A stretch of 19,627 nucleotides of DNA from Bacteroidales bacterium UBA4073. GTDB taxonomy: Bacteria; Bacteroidota; Bacteroidia; Bacteroidales; Tenuifilaceae. Positions 1 through 7,908 of this stretch are shown here, in pieces. The DNA lies in contig DFYV01000096.1 in the NCBI GenBank assembly GCA_002383425.1, forward strand, positions 4,129 to 23,755. The letters run 5' to 3'. Position 1 is the stretch's first letter; each line of letters begins with the position of its first letter. The position numbers and the translations under genes were made by a program. A model generated the notes under the pieces. It worked only from the letters and a program-made list of their open reading frames with translations. It was not told where the DNA came from and did not search any database.

Positions 1-21
1 GAACAACGAACAACGAACAAC
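1..21. repeat. Tandem heptamer (GAACAAC)x3
   Basis: Three exact copies of GAACAAC run from the first base of the window, so the array may extend to the left. A related GTCTAAC follows. The same heptamer recurs at 4501-4528. Here it lies downstream of the minus-strand TonB receptor gene, beyond its terminator. No function is evident. Confidence 0.85.
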
Positions 22-83
22 GTCTAACGCCTTAAGTTCCTTTCGTCCATAAATTTTTTAGACCAGCCTCTTTTATGATTTAC

Positions 84-118
84 AAAAAAACCGGATGTAT
101 TATATTGTCGACATCCGG
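84..118 (-). terminator. Rho-independent terminator of the TonB receptor gene
   Basis: An 8-bp perfect inverted repeat (CCGGATGT at 91-98, ACATCCGG at 111-118, loop of 12) lies about 22 bases past the receptor stop codon. On the minus strand it is followed at once by seven T (84-90 read as A on the plus strand). A GC-rich stem plus a U-tract is the classical intrinsic terminator form, here oriented for the leftward gene. Confidence 0.8.
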
Positions 119-140
119 CAGGGGAAATTGTAAACCTATA

Positions 141-2954
141 CTAAAACCTGAAGTTTACGCCAAGCGAAAATGAAATACCCTGGTTGTAAATTTTTGTATC
201 TTTAATCATATCGGTGTTATTTGAACCTATAAAAGTTTGGTAAATATTATACTTTTGATTTAGAAGATTTTTGACCCCTGCTTTTATTTCAAGCTTTTTC
301 CAAAACTCTTTGGATATTGTCAGATCAACTAAGTGCTGGTGCTTTTCGTAGTAGTCGGGAATGTCCTGCTCCTCATTCTGGAAAGGGATGCCTACTGCTA
401 GAATTCGGTCGCCTATAACGTTGTACTGAACTGAGATACTGAGATCCTGATTCTGGTTTTGGTAGAAAATACCCATGTTTACTACATATGGCGATTGGCC
501 TTGCATAGGTCTATCCCTGAAAATGCTACCTTTAGGGAAGTTCACACGGCTATAAATATACGATGCATTCATTACTACATAAAAATTTTTCAGGAATTGA
601 ATTGTTTCCAACGATTTACGCAGGTCGATTTCTGCGCCAAAGCTGTAAGCGCTTTCAGCGTTGCTGTATGTAAATAGCGGACGATTTCCGGTAGGTTTGA
701 AAACATGTTCGATTGGGCCATCAAAATTTTTATAGAAAACTCCAACTGAGAAAGTTTCGCCTGAATTGGGGTATAATTCCCATCGTAAATCGTAGTTATA
801 AATGATGGAATTTTTCAGGTTAGGATTTCCCACATAGTCGGCTTCGTCGATGAAGTTATAAAAGTAAAATGGGGCAATTTCTCTGTACTCCGGGCGGTTT
901 ATCGAAATGCCAGCCGCAAGCCTGATTAGATTTTTCTCATTAAAGCTATAGGTTAAATTAGCCGAAGGGAAAAAGTCAAAACTTTTATCCTCAACTTTTA
1001 AAGCATTGCCGTAGCTATCGAAGCTGTTAAGCGTTTGATTCATCCATTCAAGGCGTACTCCTCCGTAAAAAGTTAATTTTTTGGTAATGTTGGTATTGGC
1101 AGCAAGGTAGGCCGATCCAATCAATGCTGTTACATCGTACGAGTCGGATTTAGAGGTTGACTCTCTGAGAAGAAAACCATCGGGACCAGTATTGATATTA
1201 CTGATGCTGAATATCTCATCGATGGGTAACCATACCGACTCGGTATATGATGAATTTTTTGCGAAGCCCAGTATCCGGGCATCAAAGCTACGGGTTTTAA
1301 ATTCACCGTAAGCACCGCTTTTGATAGTAGGCTCCCAGTTCCCTACTTTAATTTTTCGTTCGTAATTTACCCCTATATTTGCATTATGTTCAATAAGTTT
1401 CATGTATAATCTTCCCGCATCGCTCACCGATGGGGTTAAGCCCACTGCCGCATAATACTCGTTATAGTGAGGAATTAAAGGTTCATCCTGCAGGGTGGTT
1501 CTAAGCTGTTTAAGGTCGGGTTCATTCCTGTACGAGAGGGCATATCCTGTAACCCAATCTATCTTATTTTTTTGGTTATCGCCCCAGCGGTGTTCTCCGC
1601 CCAGCTGCGATGAGTAGGTTGTTCGATTCTGAAAGTTATCCTGAAACGAACGGATGGTAAACCCCTCGTAGCCATTGTACCCGTTCCGAATAACTGTATT
1701 GCTTTTCCCAATCAGGTTGAACAGGTTGCGGAACTCAATTTTGCTTCCTTTACCAGTAAAGTATGACCAGTTGTGTAGTAACCCCACTCTTACATTCCGG
1801 GTAAAAGTGCTGTCGTTGTAGTTGTGGTTAATTGGTGGTTCTTGCCCAGGTTGCTGTTGAACCTGATATTCAGTGTGCAGAATATCAGCTGTTTCATAGC
1901 TATTGTTATACGTTAAGGAGGTTATATTCCCTAAACGTTTATTGCCTTTCTGCCATTTTTTACCAAACGAAAGGTTAAACTTTTGGTCGGGAATAGCATT
2001 AACGTTTTGTGGTGCCCAATCGGTGTTTAGACTTTGTCCCAGATTTGCCAGCTGTGAGTTTGTTAAACCTCTCAAGCTGGAAGGGAAACCCGATGGTAAA
2101 TTTCTTGTTCCATCGTCAAAACCGAGCCAGTCGGTTTTAGCGGTTGTTATCTGTTTAAAGCTATCGTAACTGGTGCTGGTATTGAATCCAGTGGTATATC
2201 CTACGGTCATAAAGTCTTCATCGGGCATGTTCTTGGTAAATATTTTAACAAAACCGCCTGTAAAGTCGGCAGGTAGTTCGGGTGATGGACCCTTGTAAAT
2301 CACGATGTTATCGATCATGGCACTGGGTATTACATCGAACGAAAAAGCTTTTTGGTCGGCTTCGCTCGATGGGGTAGAGGCGTTATTAATCCACGCATTA
2401 TTGTAGCGTTGATTAAGGCCACGCACTACCACAAACCTGTCATCGATAATAGATACACCTGGCACACGACGAATAACTTCCGAGGCATCCCGATCCTGCG
2501 AACGGTTTATCTGTTGAGCCGAAATTCCACTGGCTACCGTTAGGCTTGCCTTTATGGTGCTTATCATCGCAACCTCGGTGCTGGTTTTTCGGGTTGCGGT
2601 TACGGTTACACCTTCAATGGCTGTGGTTATTTCTTCAAGATCAACTTTAACCACTGTACTTTTGTTGGGCTCTACCTTAACATTTTGTAAAACTACGGGT
2701 TGATATGATATAAATGACACTAAAATGTTGTATGTTCCAGGATTGAGATTTGATAGAGCAAAATGACCATCAAAGTCGGTAATAGTGCCCGTTGTGGTTC
2801 CTTCAATAATTACGGTAGCACCAACAAGCGATTCGTTGCGTAACCTGTCGTAAACAACACCTTCAATTGTACCTTTTTGCGCAAATGAGCTAATAGCAAT
2901 AGAATATCCTGCGAGCAGGAGTAAAACCATTTTACTTTTAGTAGTTTTTATCAT
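141..2954 (-). CDS. TonB-dependent outer-membrane receptor with carboxypeptidase-regulatory N-domain
   Basis: The 937-residue protein should import a ligand across the outer membrane using TonB/ExbBD energy; the substrate cannot be told from sequence. It has a signal peptide (basic start, hydrophobic stretch, ending near AFA-Q at about residue 26), then a CarboxypepD_reg-like beta-sandwich (about 27-112, with the GATV...GTTTGT...D.DG.F pattern). A plug domain follows (about 115-240, with VVVRGLNQRYN), then a long 22-strand-type barrel. The C-terminus ends in Phe (VNFRF), as outer-membrane barrels do. Length is normal for a Bacteroidota receptor. No SusD-like lipoprotein gene lies beside it, so a polysaccharide-utilisation role is not supported. 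It is divergent from a PhoB-type regulator gene, which could control it (inference). Family assignment is secure; specificity is unknown. Confidence 0.93.
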   Translation of the reverse strand: MIKTTKSKMVLLLLAGYSIAISSFAQKGTIEGVVYDRLRNESLVGATVIIEGTTTGTITDFDGHFALSNLNPGTYNILVSFISYQPVVLQNVKVEPNKSTVVKVDLEEITTAIEGVTVTATRKTSTEVAMISTIKASLTVASGISAQQINRSQDRDASEVIRRVPGVSIIDDRFVVVRGLNQRYNNAWINNASTPSSEADQKAFSFDVIPSAMIDNIVIYKGPSPELPADFTGGFVKIFTKNMPDEDFMTVGYTTGFNTSTSYDSFKQITTAKTDWLGFDDGTRNLPSGFPSSLRGLTNSQLANLGQSLNTDWAPQNVNAIPDQKFNLSFGKKWQKGNKRLGNITSLTYNNSYETADILHTEYQVQQQPGQEPPINHNYNDSTFTRNVRVGLLHNWSYFTGKGSKIEFRNLFNLIGKSNTVIRNGYNGYEGFTIRSFQDNFQNRTTYSSQLGGEHRWGDNQKNKIDWVTGYALSYRNEPDLKQLRTTLQDEPLIPHYNEYYAAVGLTPSVSDAGRLYMKLIEHNANIGVNYERKIKVGNWEPTIKSGAYGEFKTRSFDARILGFAKNSSYTESVWLPIDEIFSISNINTGPDGFLLRESTSKSDSYDVTALIGSAYLAANTNITKKLTFYGGVRLEWMNQTLNSFDSYGNALKVEDKSFDFFPSANLTYSFNEKNLIRLAAGISINRPEYREIAPFYFYNFIDEADYVGNPNLKNSIIYNYDLRWELYPNSGETFSVGVFYKNFDGPIEHVFKPTGNRPLFTYSNAESAYSFGAEIDLRKSLETIQFLKNFYVVMNASYIYSRVNFPKGSIFRDRPMQGQSPYVVNMGIFYQNQNQDLSISVQYNVIGDRILAVGIPFQNEEQDIPDYYEKHQHLVDLTISKEFWKKLEIKAGVKNLLNQKYNIYQTFIGSNNTDMIKDTKIYNQGISFSLGVNFRF

Positions 2955-2989
2955 AATTTATGGTGTGTTTCCATCAATTTTTGCCGCTA

Positions 2990-3018
2990 CAAAGTAAGCC
3001 ACATTAAATGGCTTCAAT
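2990..3018 (-). promoter_or_regulatory. Possible promoter of the TonB receptor gene
   Basis: Read on the minus strand, TTACTTTG (2990-2997) differs by one base from the Bacteroidota -7 box TAnnTTTG. ATTG (3015-3018) sits 17 bases upstream as a weak -33 box. The start site would be about 30 bases before the ATG at 2954. The spacing is a little short and both boxes are imperfect. Confidence 0.35.
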
Positions 3019-3072
3019 TTTAATTCATTGTTACCCTTATGTTAATCTAACTCTAACTTTATTTGGATAAAT

Positions 3073-3094
3073 GTTAGCTTTGGGTTAACTTTAA
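3073..3094 (+). promoter_or_regulatory. 11-bp direct repeat, candidate response-regulator (PhoB-like) box
   Basis: GTTAGCTTTGG (3073-3083) is followed directly by GTTAACTTTAA (3084-3094), identical at 8 of 11 positions. OmpR/PhoB-family regulators typically bind 11-bp tandem direct repeats on one helix face. The pair ends 17 bases before the -7 box of the regulator gene at 3140, where a class-II activator would replace a missing -33 box; no good -33 box is present. Related CTAACT units lie further upstream (3047-3058). Autoregulation is an inference. Confidence 0.45.
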
Positions 3095-3111
3095 ACAACA
3101 GTTTTATATTT

Positions 3112-3119
3112 TATCTTTG
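3112..3119 (+). promoter_or_regulatory. -7 promoter box for the response regulator gene
   Basis: TATCTTTG matches the Bacteroidota sigma-ABfr -7 consensus TAnnTTTG exactly. The expected start site is near 3126, leaving a very short leader before the ATG at 3140. No TTTG is found 19-21 bases upstream. Confidence 0.6.
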
Positions 3120-3139
3120 TATGATAAAAATGAAGCGGA

Positions 3140-3832
3140 ATGAATGTATCCCGATTTAAAATTCTGGTGGTTGACGATGAACCCGACATTGTTGAATTCC
3201 TTAGCTATAACCTTAACAAGGAAGGGTTTCAGGTTCAAACTGCCAGTAATGGTCGTGAGGCTATAAACAAGGCCATTGCTTTTAATCCGCACCTAATACT
3301 CCTGGATGTGATGATGCCCGATATGGATGGTATTGAGACCTGCGAACAGCTACGTAATTTGCCTTCAATTCAGAACACTTTGATTGCGTTTCTTACCGCA
3401 CGTAGCGAGGATTATAGCCAGATTGCCGGTTTTGATGCGGGCGGCGATGATTATATCACAAAACCCATTAAGCCCAAGGTGTTGATTAGTCGCATTAAAG
3501 CTCTCCTAAAACGTAGCGGCAGCCTGATTGACGATACCGAAAAATCAGAAACCATTCCCAATGAAGGAATTTATATCGATAAGGAACGTTACATGGTTTA
3601 TGTGAATGGCAAGGAACTTTCATTGCCTAAAAAAGAGTTTGAGCTGCTTGCCTTGCTCCACAGTAAGCCCCAAAAGGTATTTACCCGCGATGAGATTTAC
3701 CAGTCTGTTTGGGGTGACGATATTGTGGTTGGCGACAGAACCATAGATGTTCACATCCGTAAGCTTAGGGAAAAACTTGGCGACGATTATATCAAAACTG
3801 TAAAAGGGGTAGGTTACAAGTTTACCTCGTAA
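3140..3832 (+). CDS. OmpR/PhoB-family DNA-binding response regulator
   Basis: A 230-residue two-component output protein. The receiver domain (about 6-125) has the acidic pair D12-D13, phospho-acceptor D56 in LLDVMMPD, switch T86 and conserved K108. A C-terminal winged-helix DNA-binding domain (about 140-230) carries the family pattern LPKKEFELL...R.EI...VWG...R.IDVHI.KLR.K. Phosphorylated by a partner kinase, it would bind tandem 11-bp repeats. No histidine kinase lies beside it, so its partner is encoded elsewhere. It is divergent from the TonB receptor gene and has a candidate box of its own upstream. The ATG at 3140 is chosen because the receiver begins a few residues later; the ATGs at 3121 and 3130 are in another frame with an early stop. 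PhoB is the nearest functional guess, but phosphate control is not shown. Confidence 0.92.
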   Translation: MNVSRFKILVVDDEPDIVEFLSYNLNKEGFQVQTASNGREAINKAIAFNPHLILLDVMMPDMDGIETCEQLRNLPSIQNTLIAFLTARSEDYSQIAGFDAGGDDYITKPIKPKVLISRIKALLKRSGSLIDDTEKSETIPNEGIYIDKERYMVYVNGKELSLPKKEFELLALLHSKPQKVFTRDEIYQSVWGDDIVVGDRTIDVHIRKLREKLGDDYIKTVKGVGYKFTS

Positions 3833-3905
3833 GTGGCAGTAAATCAATCTGCAATGCTCACTAATGGCCATTTTTATTAAACAAATCTGAGTTTGAGATT
3901 GTTTT

Positions 3906-3913
3906 TATCTTTG
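3906..3913 (+). promoter_or_regulatory. -7 promoter box for the hemerythrin gene
   Basis: TATCTTTG is an exact match to TAnnTTTG. It would give a leader of about 50 bases before the ATG at 3972. A TTTG at 3892-3895 is too close to serve as the -33 box. Confidence 0.55.
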
Positions 3914-3971
3914 AACCAATTTATTTTTAGAATAGGATAATAGTTTTGTTTAACATTTAAATGTTCTTACC

Positions 3972-4379
3972 ATGAATATTGCTTTTTGGAAACCGGAATA
4001 CAGTGTTTCGGTTAAGAGTATTGATGCCGACCACCAAAAACTTTTCGATTTGCTCAATCAGCTCTTTGAGGCCATGTCGAAAGGGCAAGGGAAAAACGTA
4101 CTTACTGAAATAATCGGTGAGCTGGAAAGATACACCATTTACCACTTCCACCGTGAAGAAACCTACTTTAGGGTTACCAATTATCCCCAAAAAGATGCGC
4201 ATATAAAGGAACATCAATACTTTGTCCAAAAAATATCCGAGATGCGAAAACAGTACGAAAAGGATAGTAGCGCTGTTTCGGCAGAGTTACTTGGATTTTT
4301 AAGTAATTGGCTGAAGGAACATATTCTTGTAACCGATAAAGCATACCAAGAGCACTTTAAAAAGCATGTCGTGGTTTAG
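3972..4379 (+). CDS. Bacteriohemerythrin
   Basis: A 135-residue single-domain hemerythrin, a four-helix-bundle protein that binds O2 (or NO) at a non-heme di-iron centre. All seven expected ligands are visible: H21 (DADHQ), H58 and E62 (HFHREE), H77 and H81 (HIKEH), H117 and D122 (HILVTD). Length is normal for a stand-alone bacteriohemerythrin. There is no signal peptide, so it is cytoplasmic. It follows the response regulator gene in the same direction but has its own promoter box and a 139-base gap, so it is probably transcribed separately. In an organism with O2-sensitive [FeFe]-hydrogenases, an oxygen-scavenging or oxygen-delivery role is reasonable but inferred. Confidence 0.93.
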   Translation: MNIAFWKPEYSVSVKSIDADHQKLFDLLNQLFEAMSKGQGKNVLTEIIGELERYTIYHFHREETYFRVTNYPQKDAHIKEHQYFVQKISEMRKQYEKDSSAVSAELLGFLSNWLKEHILVTDKAYQEHFKKHVVV

Positions 4380-4415
4380 AAGCGTCTATAACAAAACGAA
4401 TCTGTAATAATTAAA

Positions 4416-4528
4416 AAGGTTCGAGGCTTTGGGTTCAGGGTTCAGGGTTCTGAGTTCAAGGTTCAAGGTTTCAGATTCAAAATTCTAAATTCTGTTTTAC
4501 AAACAACGAACAACGAACAACGAACAAC
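4416..4528. repeat. Heptad-phased repeat array in a convergent intergenic region
   Basis: Eleven consecutive 7-mers run in strict register from 4416 to 4492; nine end in TTC, and AGGGTTC and AAGGTTC each occur twice. After one degenerate unit, the register continues from 4500 as CAAACAA then three CGAACAA, which is the GAACAAC array seen at 1-21. The second half is roughly the first read on the other strand (GTTC in the left part, GAAC in the right part). It occupies most of the gap between the convergent hemerythrin and phosphatase genes. I see no gene in 4380-4546. It could fold as a periodic weak hairpin. Confidence 0.8.
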
Positions 4529-4546
4529 CAGTAAATAGCATAGATT

Positions 4547-5728
4547 TTACAAGAACTGAAGTTTTACTTCTTTTAAATATTTATTCTGCAAGATGTTTGC
4601 AATTCGTTTCACAACTGTTCTTCGGATTTCTAGTTCAACCGGTAAGTTAGGGTCTTGATGAGCAACGTTGACGCAGGTGCCAACTACAAACTCAATGCTA
4701 TCGCTTTCCAGTATTAGTTTTACCAGCTCATCGGCAGGACCTTTGCCAAGGTTGGAGTTTTCGTTGTATGTTTCAAGAATAGTATTTACCTTGCTTAGGG
4801 TTAAAATACCTTCGGTAACCAGATCAGCGCCTTCCATGTGGCTTACTGGGGGTAACTCTGGGTCAGTAAATTCTAAGCTATCCTCAACATCGCGTTTTAA
4901 TTCCCTGGCAATAATATCGACAGTAGTTGCACCACAAATTGCTTTTTTCCCTTCAAATGATTCAAATACACTGGCAAGCTTTGAGTCATTTTCTTTTTCG
5001 TAGGGTGGTCCGGTGCAGATAAGCAGTTTACGCGGACTTCGGAAGTATATGGTTACACACGATGCATCATCTTTTGGATGATACCCATCATTCAAGTAAG
5101 CCATGTTAATCACTTTGGTGCTAAGCTTGCGGGCCGAGATATCGGGTTCATTTTTAATAATTCGCTTTACAAAACTTCTGGCTTCGTCGTCCCAGCCAAA
5201 GGGATAGTCAGTTGAACCCATTCCCGATTGGGTTATGCCATCCGTCCAAAGAATTATACGGTCTTCCTTTTGTGGAAAAAATGAGCAAAACTTTATCTCC
5301 TTGCCTGCATTCTTCTTGCTATTCAGGATTATACATTGCCATTCAGGCTCCAGTTCATCAACGCCTCGCATGATAAGGCATTGCGGGTTGTCGTACTCCA
5401 GAATACGGGTTTCGCCATTATGGTCAATGTCAACAATTGAGAAGGTGGAGTAGCTCATTTTTCGTACCGAGCATACCGGAAGCGTATTCATGATAATATC
5501 GGCAATGGTATTAACATCTTTATGCTCAATAGTAAAGTTAAGGGCCATGGTCGATGTTAGAGTTGCTAAAACATTTGCTTTAACCCCATGCCCCATTCCA
5601 TCGGATAGGACAATGATGGTTCGTTCCTCATCCTGTAGCCTTTGGGAGTAGAACACATCGCCGCAAATTCGCTCCTCGTGGTGTTTTTTTTGTTGGCAGT
5701 TTACCTCTATAAAAAAATTGTTGGTCAT
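4547..5728 (-). CDS. SpoIIE/PP2C-family serine phosphatase linked to a hydrogenase-like sensor
   Basis: A 393-residue protein predicted to remove phosphate from Ser/Thr of an unknown partner. The PP2C/SpoIIE metal-site motifs are all present: GD at 23-24, LSDGMGHG with D43, WTDGITQSG near residue 168, and DDASCVTI near residue 217. The C-terminal part (about 230-393) begins TGPPYEKE and contains GATTVDIIAREL, LPPVSHMEG and DLVTEGILTL. I recognise it as the conserved extension of phosphatases that travel with HydS-type sensors. It starts 8 bases after the sensor gene and is surely co-transcribed with it. There is no anti-sigma-factor antagonist or kinase beside it, so the substrate is unknown. 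It is the last gene of the minus-strand operon, with no clear intrinsic terminator, only the heptad repeat array. Confidence 0.9.
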   Translation of the reverse strand: MTNNFFIEVNCQQKKHHEERICGDVFYSQRLQDEERTIIVLSDGMGHGVKANVLATLTSTMALNFTIEHKDVNTIADIIMNTLPVCSVRKMSYSTFSIVDIDHNGETRILEYDNPQCLIMRGVDELEPEWQCIILNSKKNAGKEIKFCSFFPQKEDRIILWTDGITQSGMGSTDYPFGWDDEARSFVKRIIKNEPDISARKLSTKVINMAYLNDGYHPKDDASCVTIYFRSPRKLLICTGPPYEKENDSKLASVFESFEGKKAICGATTVDIIARELKRDVEDSLEFTDPELPPVSHMEGADLVTEGILTLSKVNTILETYNENSNLGKGPADELVKLILESDSIEFVVGTCVNVAHQDPNLPVELEIRRTVVKRIANILQNKYLKEVKLQFL

Positions 5729-5736
5729 ATCTCCTT

Positions 5737-7611
5737 TTACTTAGCTTTACCACTGCTGTTGCCTCCCTCGCGGTAGGCTTTAATGATAGAGTTGAGCATT
5801 TTTTCGGTTTCCGAAGCACCTTCGCCCAACAGGAAACCAATGTTTTGAACCATGGCCAGGTTTTTATCAATAACCTCGGTTATGCGCTTTATAACCTCTT
5901 CTTTCTGAACTTCAGGGGCATACATATCGCGTATAACGGCACCAACAATGCTATTGGGTTTAATGGTAAACGCCGAAAGGTTTAGCAACTTGTCCTTGTA
6001 CATCAAATCGCGATTCAGGATGTCGGTGTTGTTTTGTAAAACGTTGGTGAACAAGGTGAGCATGTTATACGGGAGAAGGGTTTTAAGGTCAGCTCCCACA
6101 AGTCCTGGAATTATTTCGTTAATATCAATGGCATCGTCGCCAAGCAGGTCGATAAAGCTCTGGTTGCTTTGAATTATTTTTAGCTTTTTGTCGATTAAAA
6201 CCACTGCCGAAGGCAATTTTTTCAGCATGGTTGTAATGGTTTCGGTGGCTTCCCTTGCTGCTTCCTGCTCAACTCTGGCCTTTTTCTCCGATTCTCTGAG
6301 GGCTTCCTGGGTTTTGGCTAGTTTATCGTTGGTTGACTGAAGGGTTTTAATGTATTCCTGACGTTTCTTTAGGCTGTAATTTAAACACATGTCTGTATGT
6401 GCCAATCCTGATGCCACAGCCGCTGCAAAATCGTGGCACGATGAGTACCCACAGGCTTCACAGCCTGAATCATGACCTACAAACTCTTTGTCAATTGCTT
6501 TGAGTACTTCCTCTAATTTTTGCTTGTTTGGAGTGGGTAAGCGTTGGTCGTCAATTGTAAAACTCCTTGAAAAGTTGCCGTTACTATGTTTTAAAATGCT
6601 GGCATTCCACTTTTCGCGGTCAAATGTTTTTAAACGTTTATTGGCGTAGTTTACCACCATTGTCCGCCGTATAAATTTTTTACCTCCCCGTGAGGTTCCA
6701 GGTCCCATAAGGCAACCCTCACAGTAAAAAAGGTTAAAATGACGATTAATCGTATCGATGCTGGTTTCAAACTGCTCCATGGCATGTAGGGTATTATTGG
6801 GTCCATTTGTATTGATAACCGTTCCGGTTAGTAAGTCTTCACTAATGTTTACAGATTGCAAAATACCACGCCCAATAGGGAATAGTGAACCCTTATAGCC
6901 AATTGGTTCGTCAAATTCAGAATACTCTAAGTTGCTCTCCTTGATATTGAATTCCTCAAAAAGTTCCCTGAGCTCCACAAACGTAAGGTTTTCATCGATT
7001 CTACGTTCATCATCGTAAAGTTTTATTTCTTCTTTGCTCTGAATACACGGGCCAATAAGAACAACTTTTACGTTTGCTCCATATTCCTTCCTAACGGTCA
7101 TGGCGGTTGCTACAACTGGCGATATTATTGGCGCCAGGTTTTGTATAAGCTCAGGGTGATACTTTTCAACCATTGATACCACTACGGGGCACATGCTGGT
7201 TATAAAATATTTACCCTTGAAATCTTCGAATAGCTTTTTGTACTCTTTGGCAACCAGGTCAACCCCAAATGATACTTCACACACGTAGGTGAAACCTAGT
7301 TGTTTAATCATCTGCACAAACTTTCGGTAATCGGTAATATCAACAAATTCACCTGATATGCTTGGCGAGCAAATGGCGACAACGGGCTCATCACTTTTTA
7401 GCAGTTCCAAAACTTCTTTTTTCGACGACTTATAGCTTATGGCGTTAACCGGACAAATATTTAAACAGCTGCCACACCCTACGCATCGGTTATCGACAAT
7501 TCGGGCATAATTTTGCCCCGCTTTTACCTCTATGGCTTTAACCGGGCATACCCTTACACATGCGTAACAATTTATGCATGTTTGCTCATCAATCCTAAAT
7601 AGTTTCGACAT
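5737..7611 (-). CDS. HydS-type sensory [FeFe]-hydrogenase-like protein with PAS domain (phosphatase-linked, group C3-like)
   Basis: A 624-residue cytoplasmic protein. Two [4Fe-4S] ferredoxin motifs start it (CINCYACVRVCP, CVGCGSCLNICP). An [FeFe]-hydrogenase large-subunit fold follows, with H-cluster cysteines C141 (TSMCP), C189 (IGPC), C297 and C300 (YCEGC). Then come a CX2CX4CX16C Fe-S domain (C384, C387, C392, C409), a coiled coil (about 420-455) and a PAS domain (about 460-570). The tail is conserved (NLAMVQNIGFLLGE). The proton-relay Cys next to the L1 ligand is Met140, which argues for sensing rather than turnover. The known HydS family is thought to sense H2 or redox state. It sits between a small [2Fe-2S] ferredoxin gene and a PP2C phosphatase gene with gaps of 9 and 8 bases, so it probably controls that phosphatase. 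Confidence 0.9.
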   Translation of the reverse strand: MSKLFRIDEQTCINCYACVRVCPVKAIEVKAGQNYARIVDNRCVGCGSCLNICPVNAISYKSSKKEVLELLKSDEPVVAICSPSISGEFVDITDYRKFVQMIKQLGFTYVCEVSFGVDLVAKEYKKLFEDFKGKYFITSMCPVVVSMVEKYHPELIQNLAPIISPVVATAMTVRKEYGANVKVVLIGPCIQSKEEIKLYDDERRIDENLTFVELRELFEEFNIKESNLEYSEFDEPIGYKGSLFPIGRGILQSVNISEDLLTGTVINTNGPNNTLHAMEQFETSIDTINRHFNLFYCEGCLMGPGTSRGGKKFIRRTMVVNYANKRLKTFDREKWNASILKHSNGNFSRSFTIDDQRLPTPNKQKLEEVLKAIDKEFVGHDSGCEACGYSSCHDFAAAVASGLAHTDMCLNYSLKKRQEYIKTLQSTNDKLAKTQEALRESEKKARVEQEAAREATETITTMLKKLPSAVVLIDKKLKIIQSNQSFIDLLGDDAIDINEIIPGLVGADLKTLLPYNMLTLFTNVLQNNTDILNRDLMYKDKLLNLSAFTIKPNSIVGAVIRDMYAPEVQKEEVIKRITEVIDKNLAMVQNIGFLLGEGASETEKMLNSIIKAYREGGNSSGKAK

Positions 7612-7620
7612 TTTAAAATT

Positions 7621-7866
7621 CTAAAGTAATTCGTTTATCAGAATGTCAACAACACTATTCTCATCAAATCCGTTGTATTGCTTCCCGTTGATGGATATGT
7701 TAGGGCCTTCGGCACAACTGCCAAGGCAATGCCCTCCATGGAAGTTCACCTTATCCTTTAAGCCATGGTCGTCCAAAAACTTGATTATTGCCTTGAGGGT
7801 TGCCTTGTTTCCCCTTGCAAAGCATGAACTACCCAGACATATTATTACTTCGGTTCTTTTTCCCAT
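7621..7866 (-). CDS. Small [2Fe-2S] thioredoxin-like ferredoxin
   Basis: An 81-residue protein of the NuoE C-domain / thioredoxin-like [2Fe-2S] ferredoxin type. Ligand pattern C10-x4-C15 and C47-x3-C51 is complete, with the GHCLGSCAEGPNI signature. It is the first gene of the minus-strand operon and lies 9 bases before the PAS-containing HydS gene, so it most likely passes electrons to or from that sensor. It has the same fold and cysteine pattern that the N-domain of HydB in this locus has lost (see findings). The start at 7866 leaves only four bases to a perfect Rex-like operator, which would overlap the ribosome-loading region. Chain assignment is secure; redox partner is inferred. Confidence 0.9.
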   Translation of the reverse strand: MGKRTEVIICLGSSCFARGNKATLKAIIKFLDDHGLKDKVNFHGGHCLGSCAEGPNISINGKQYNGFDENSVVDILINELL

Positions 7867-7870
7867 CTTA

Positions 7871-7888
7871 ATGTTATTTATATAACAC
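7871..7888. promoter_or_regulatory. Rex-like operator A
   Basis: ATGTTATTTATATAACAC contains the perfect inverted repeat TGTTAT/ATAACA (7872-7887). It matches TGTTA-N6-TAACA exactly and 10 of 14 fixed positions of the Rex consensus TTGTTAA-N4-TTAACAA. It sits directly upstream of the ferredoxin start codon (7866), where bound repressor would block the minus-strand operon. Confidence 0.7.
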
Positions 7889-7900
7889 TATTTTGAATTG

Positions 7901-7908
7901 CTAAGATA
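7901..7908 (-). promoter_or_regulatory. Possible -7 box of the ferredoxin-HydS-phosphatase operon
   Basis: Read on the minus strand this is TATCTTAG, one base from TAnnTTTG. The start site would be near 7894, just upstream of operator A. I could not find a matching -33 box, so this is weak. Confidence 0.3.

Noticed and set aside
3868..3881. Palindrome AATGGCCATT plus T-run as a terminator for the response regulator gene
   Set aside because: The arms leave no loop when fully paired, and the T-run is short and interrupted.
4416..4528. CRISPR-like array
   Set aside because: The repeat unit is 7 bp with no spacers and there are no cas genes; it is a simple tandem repeat.
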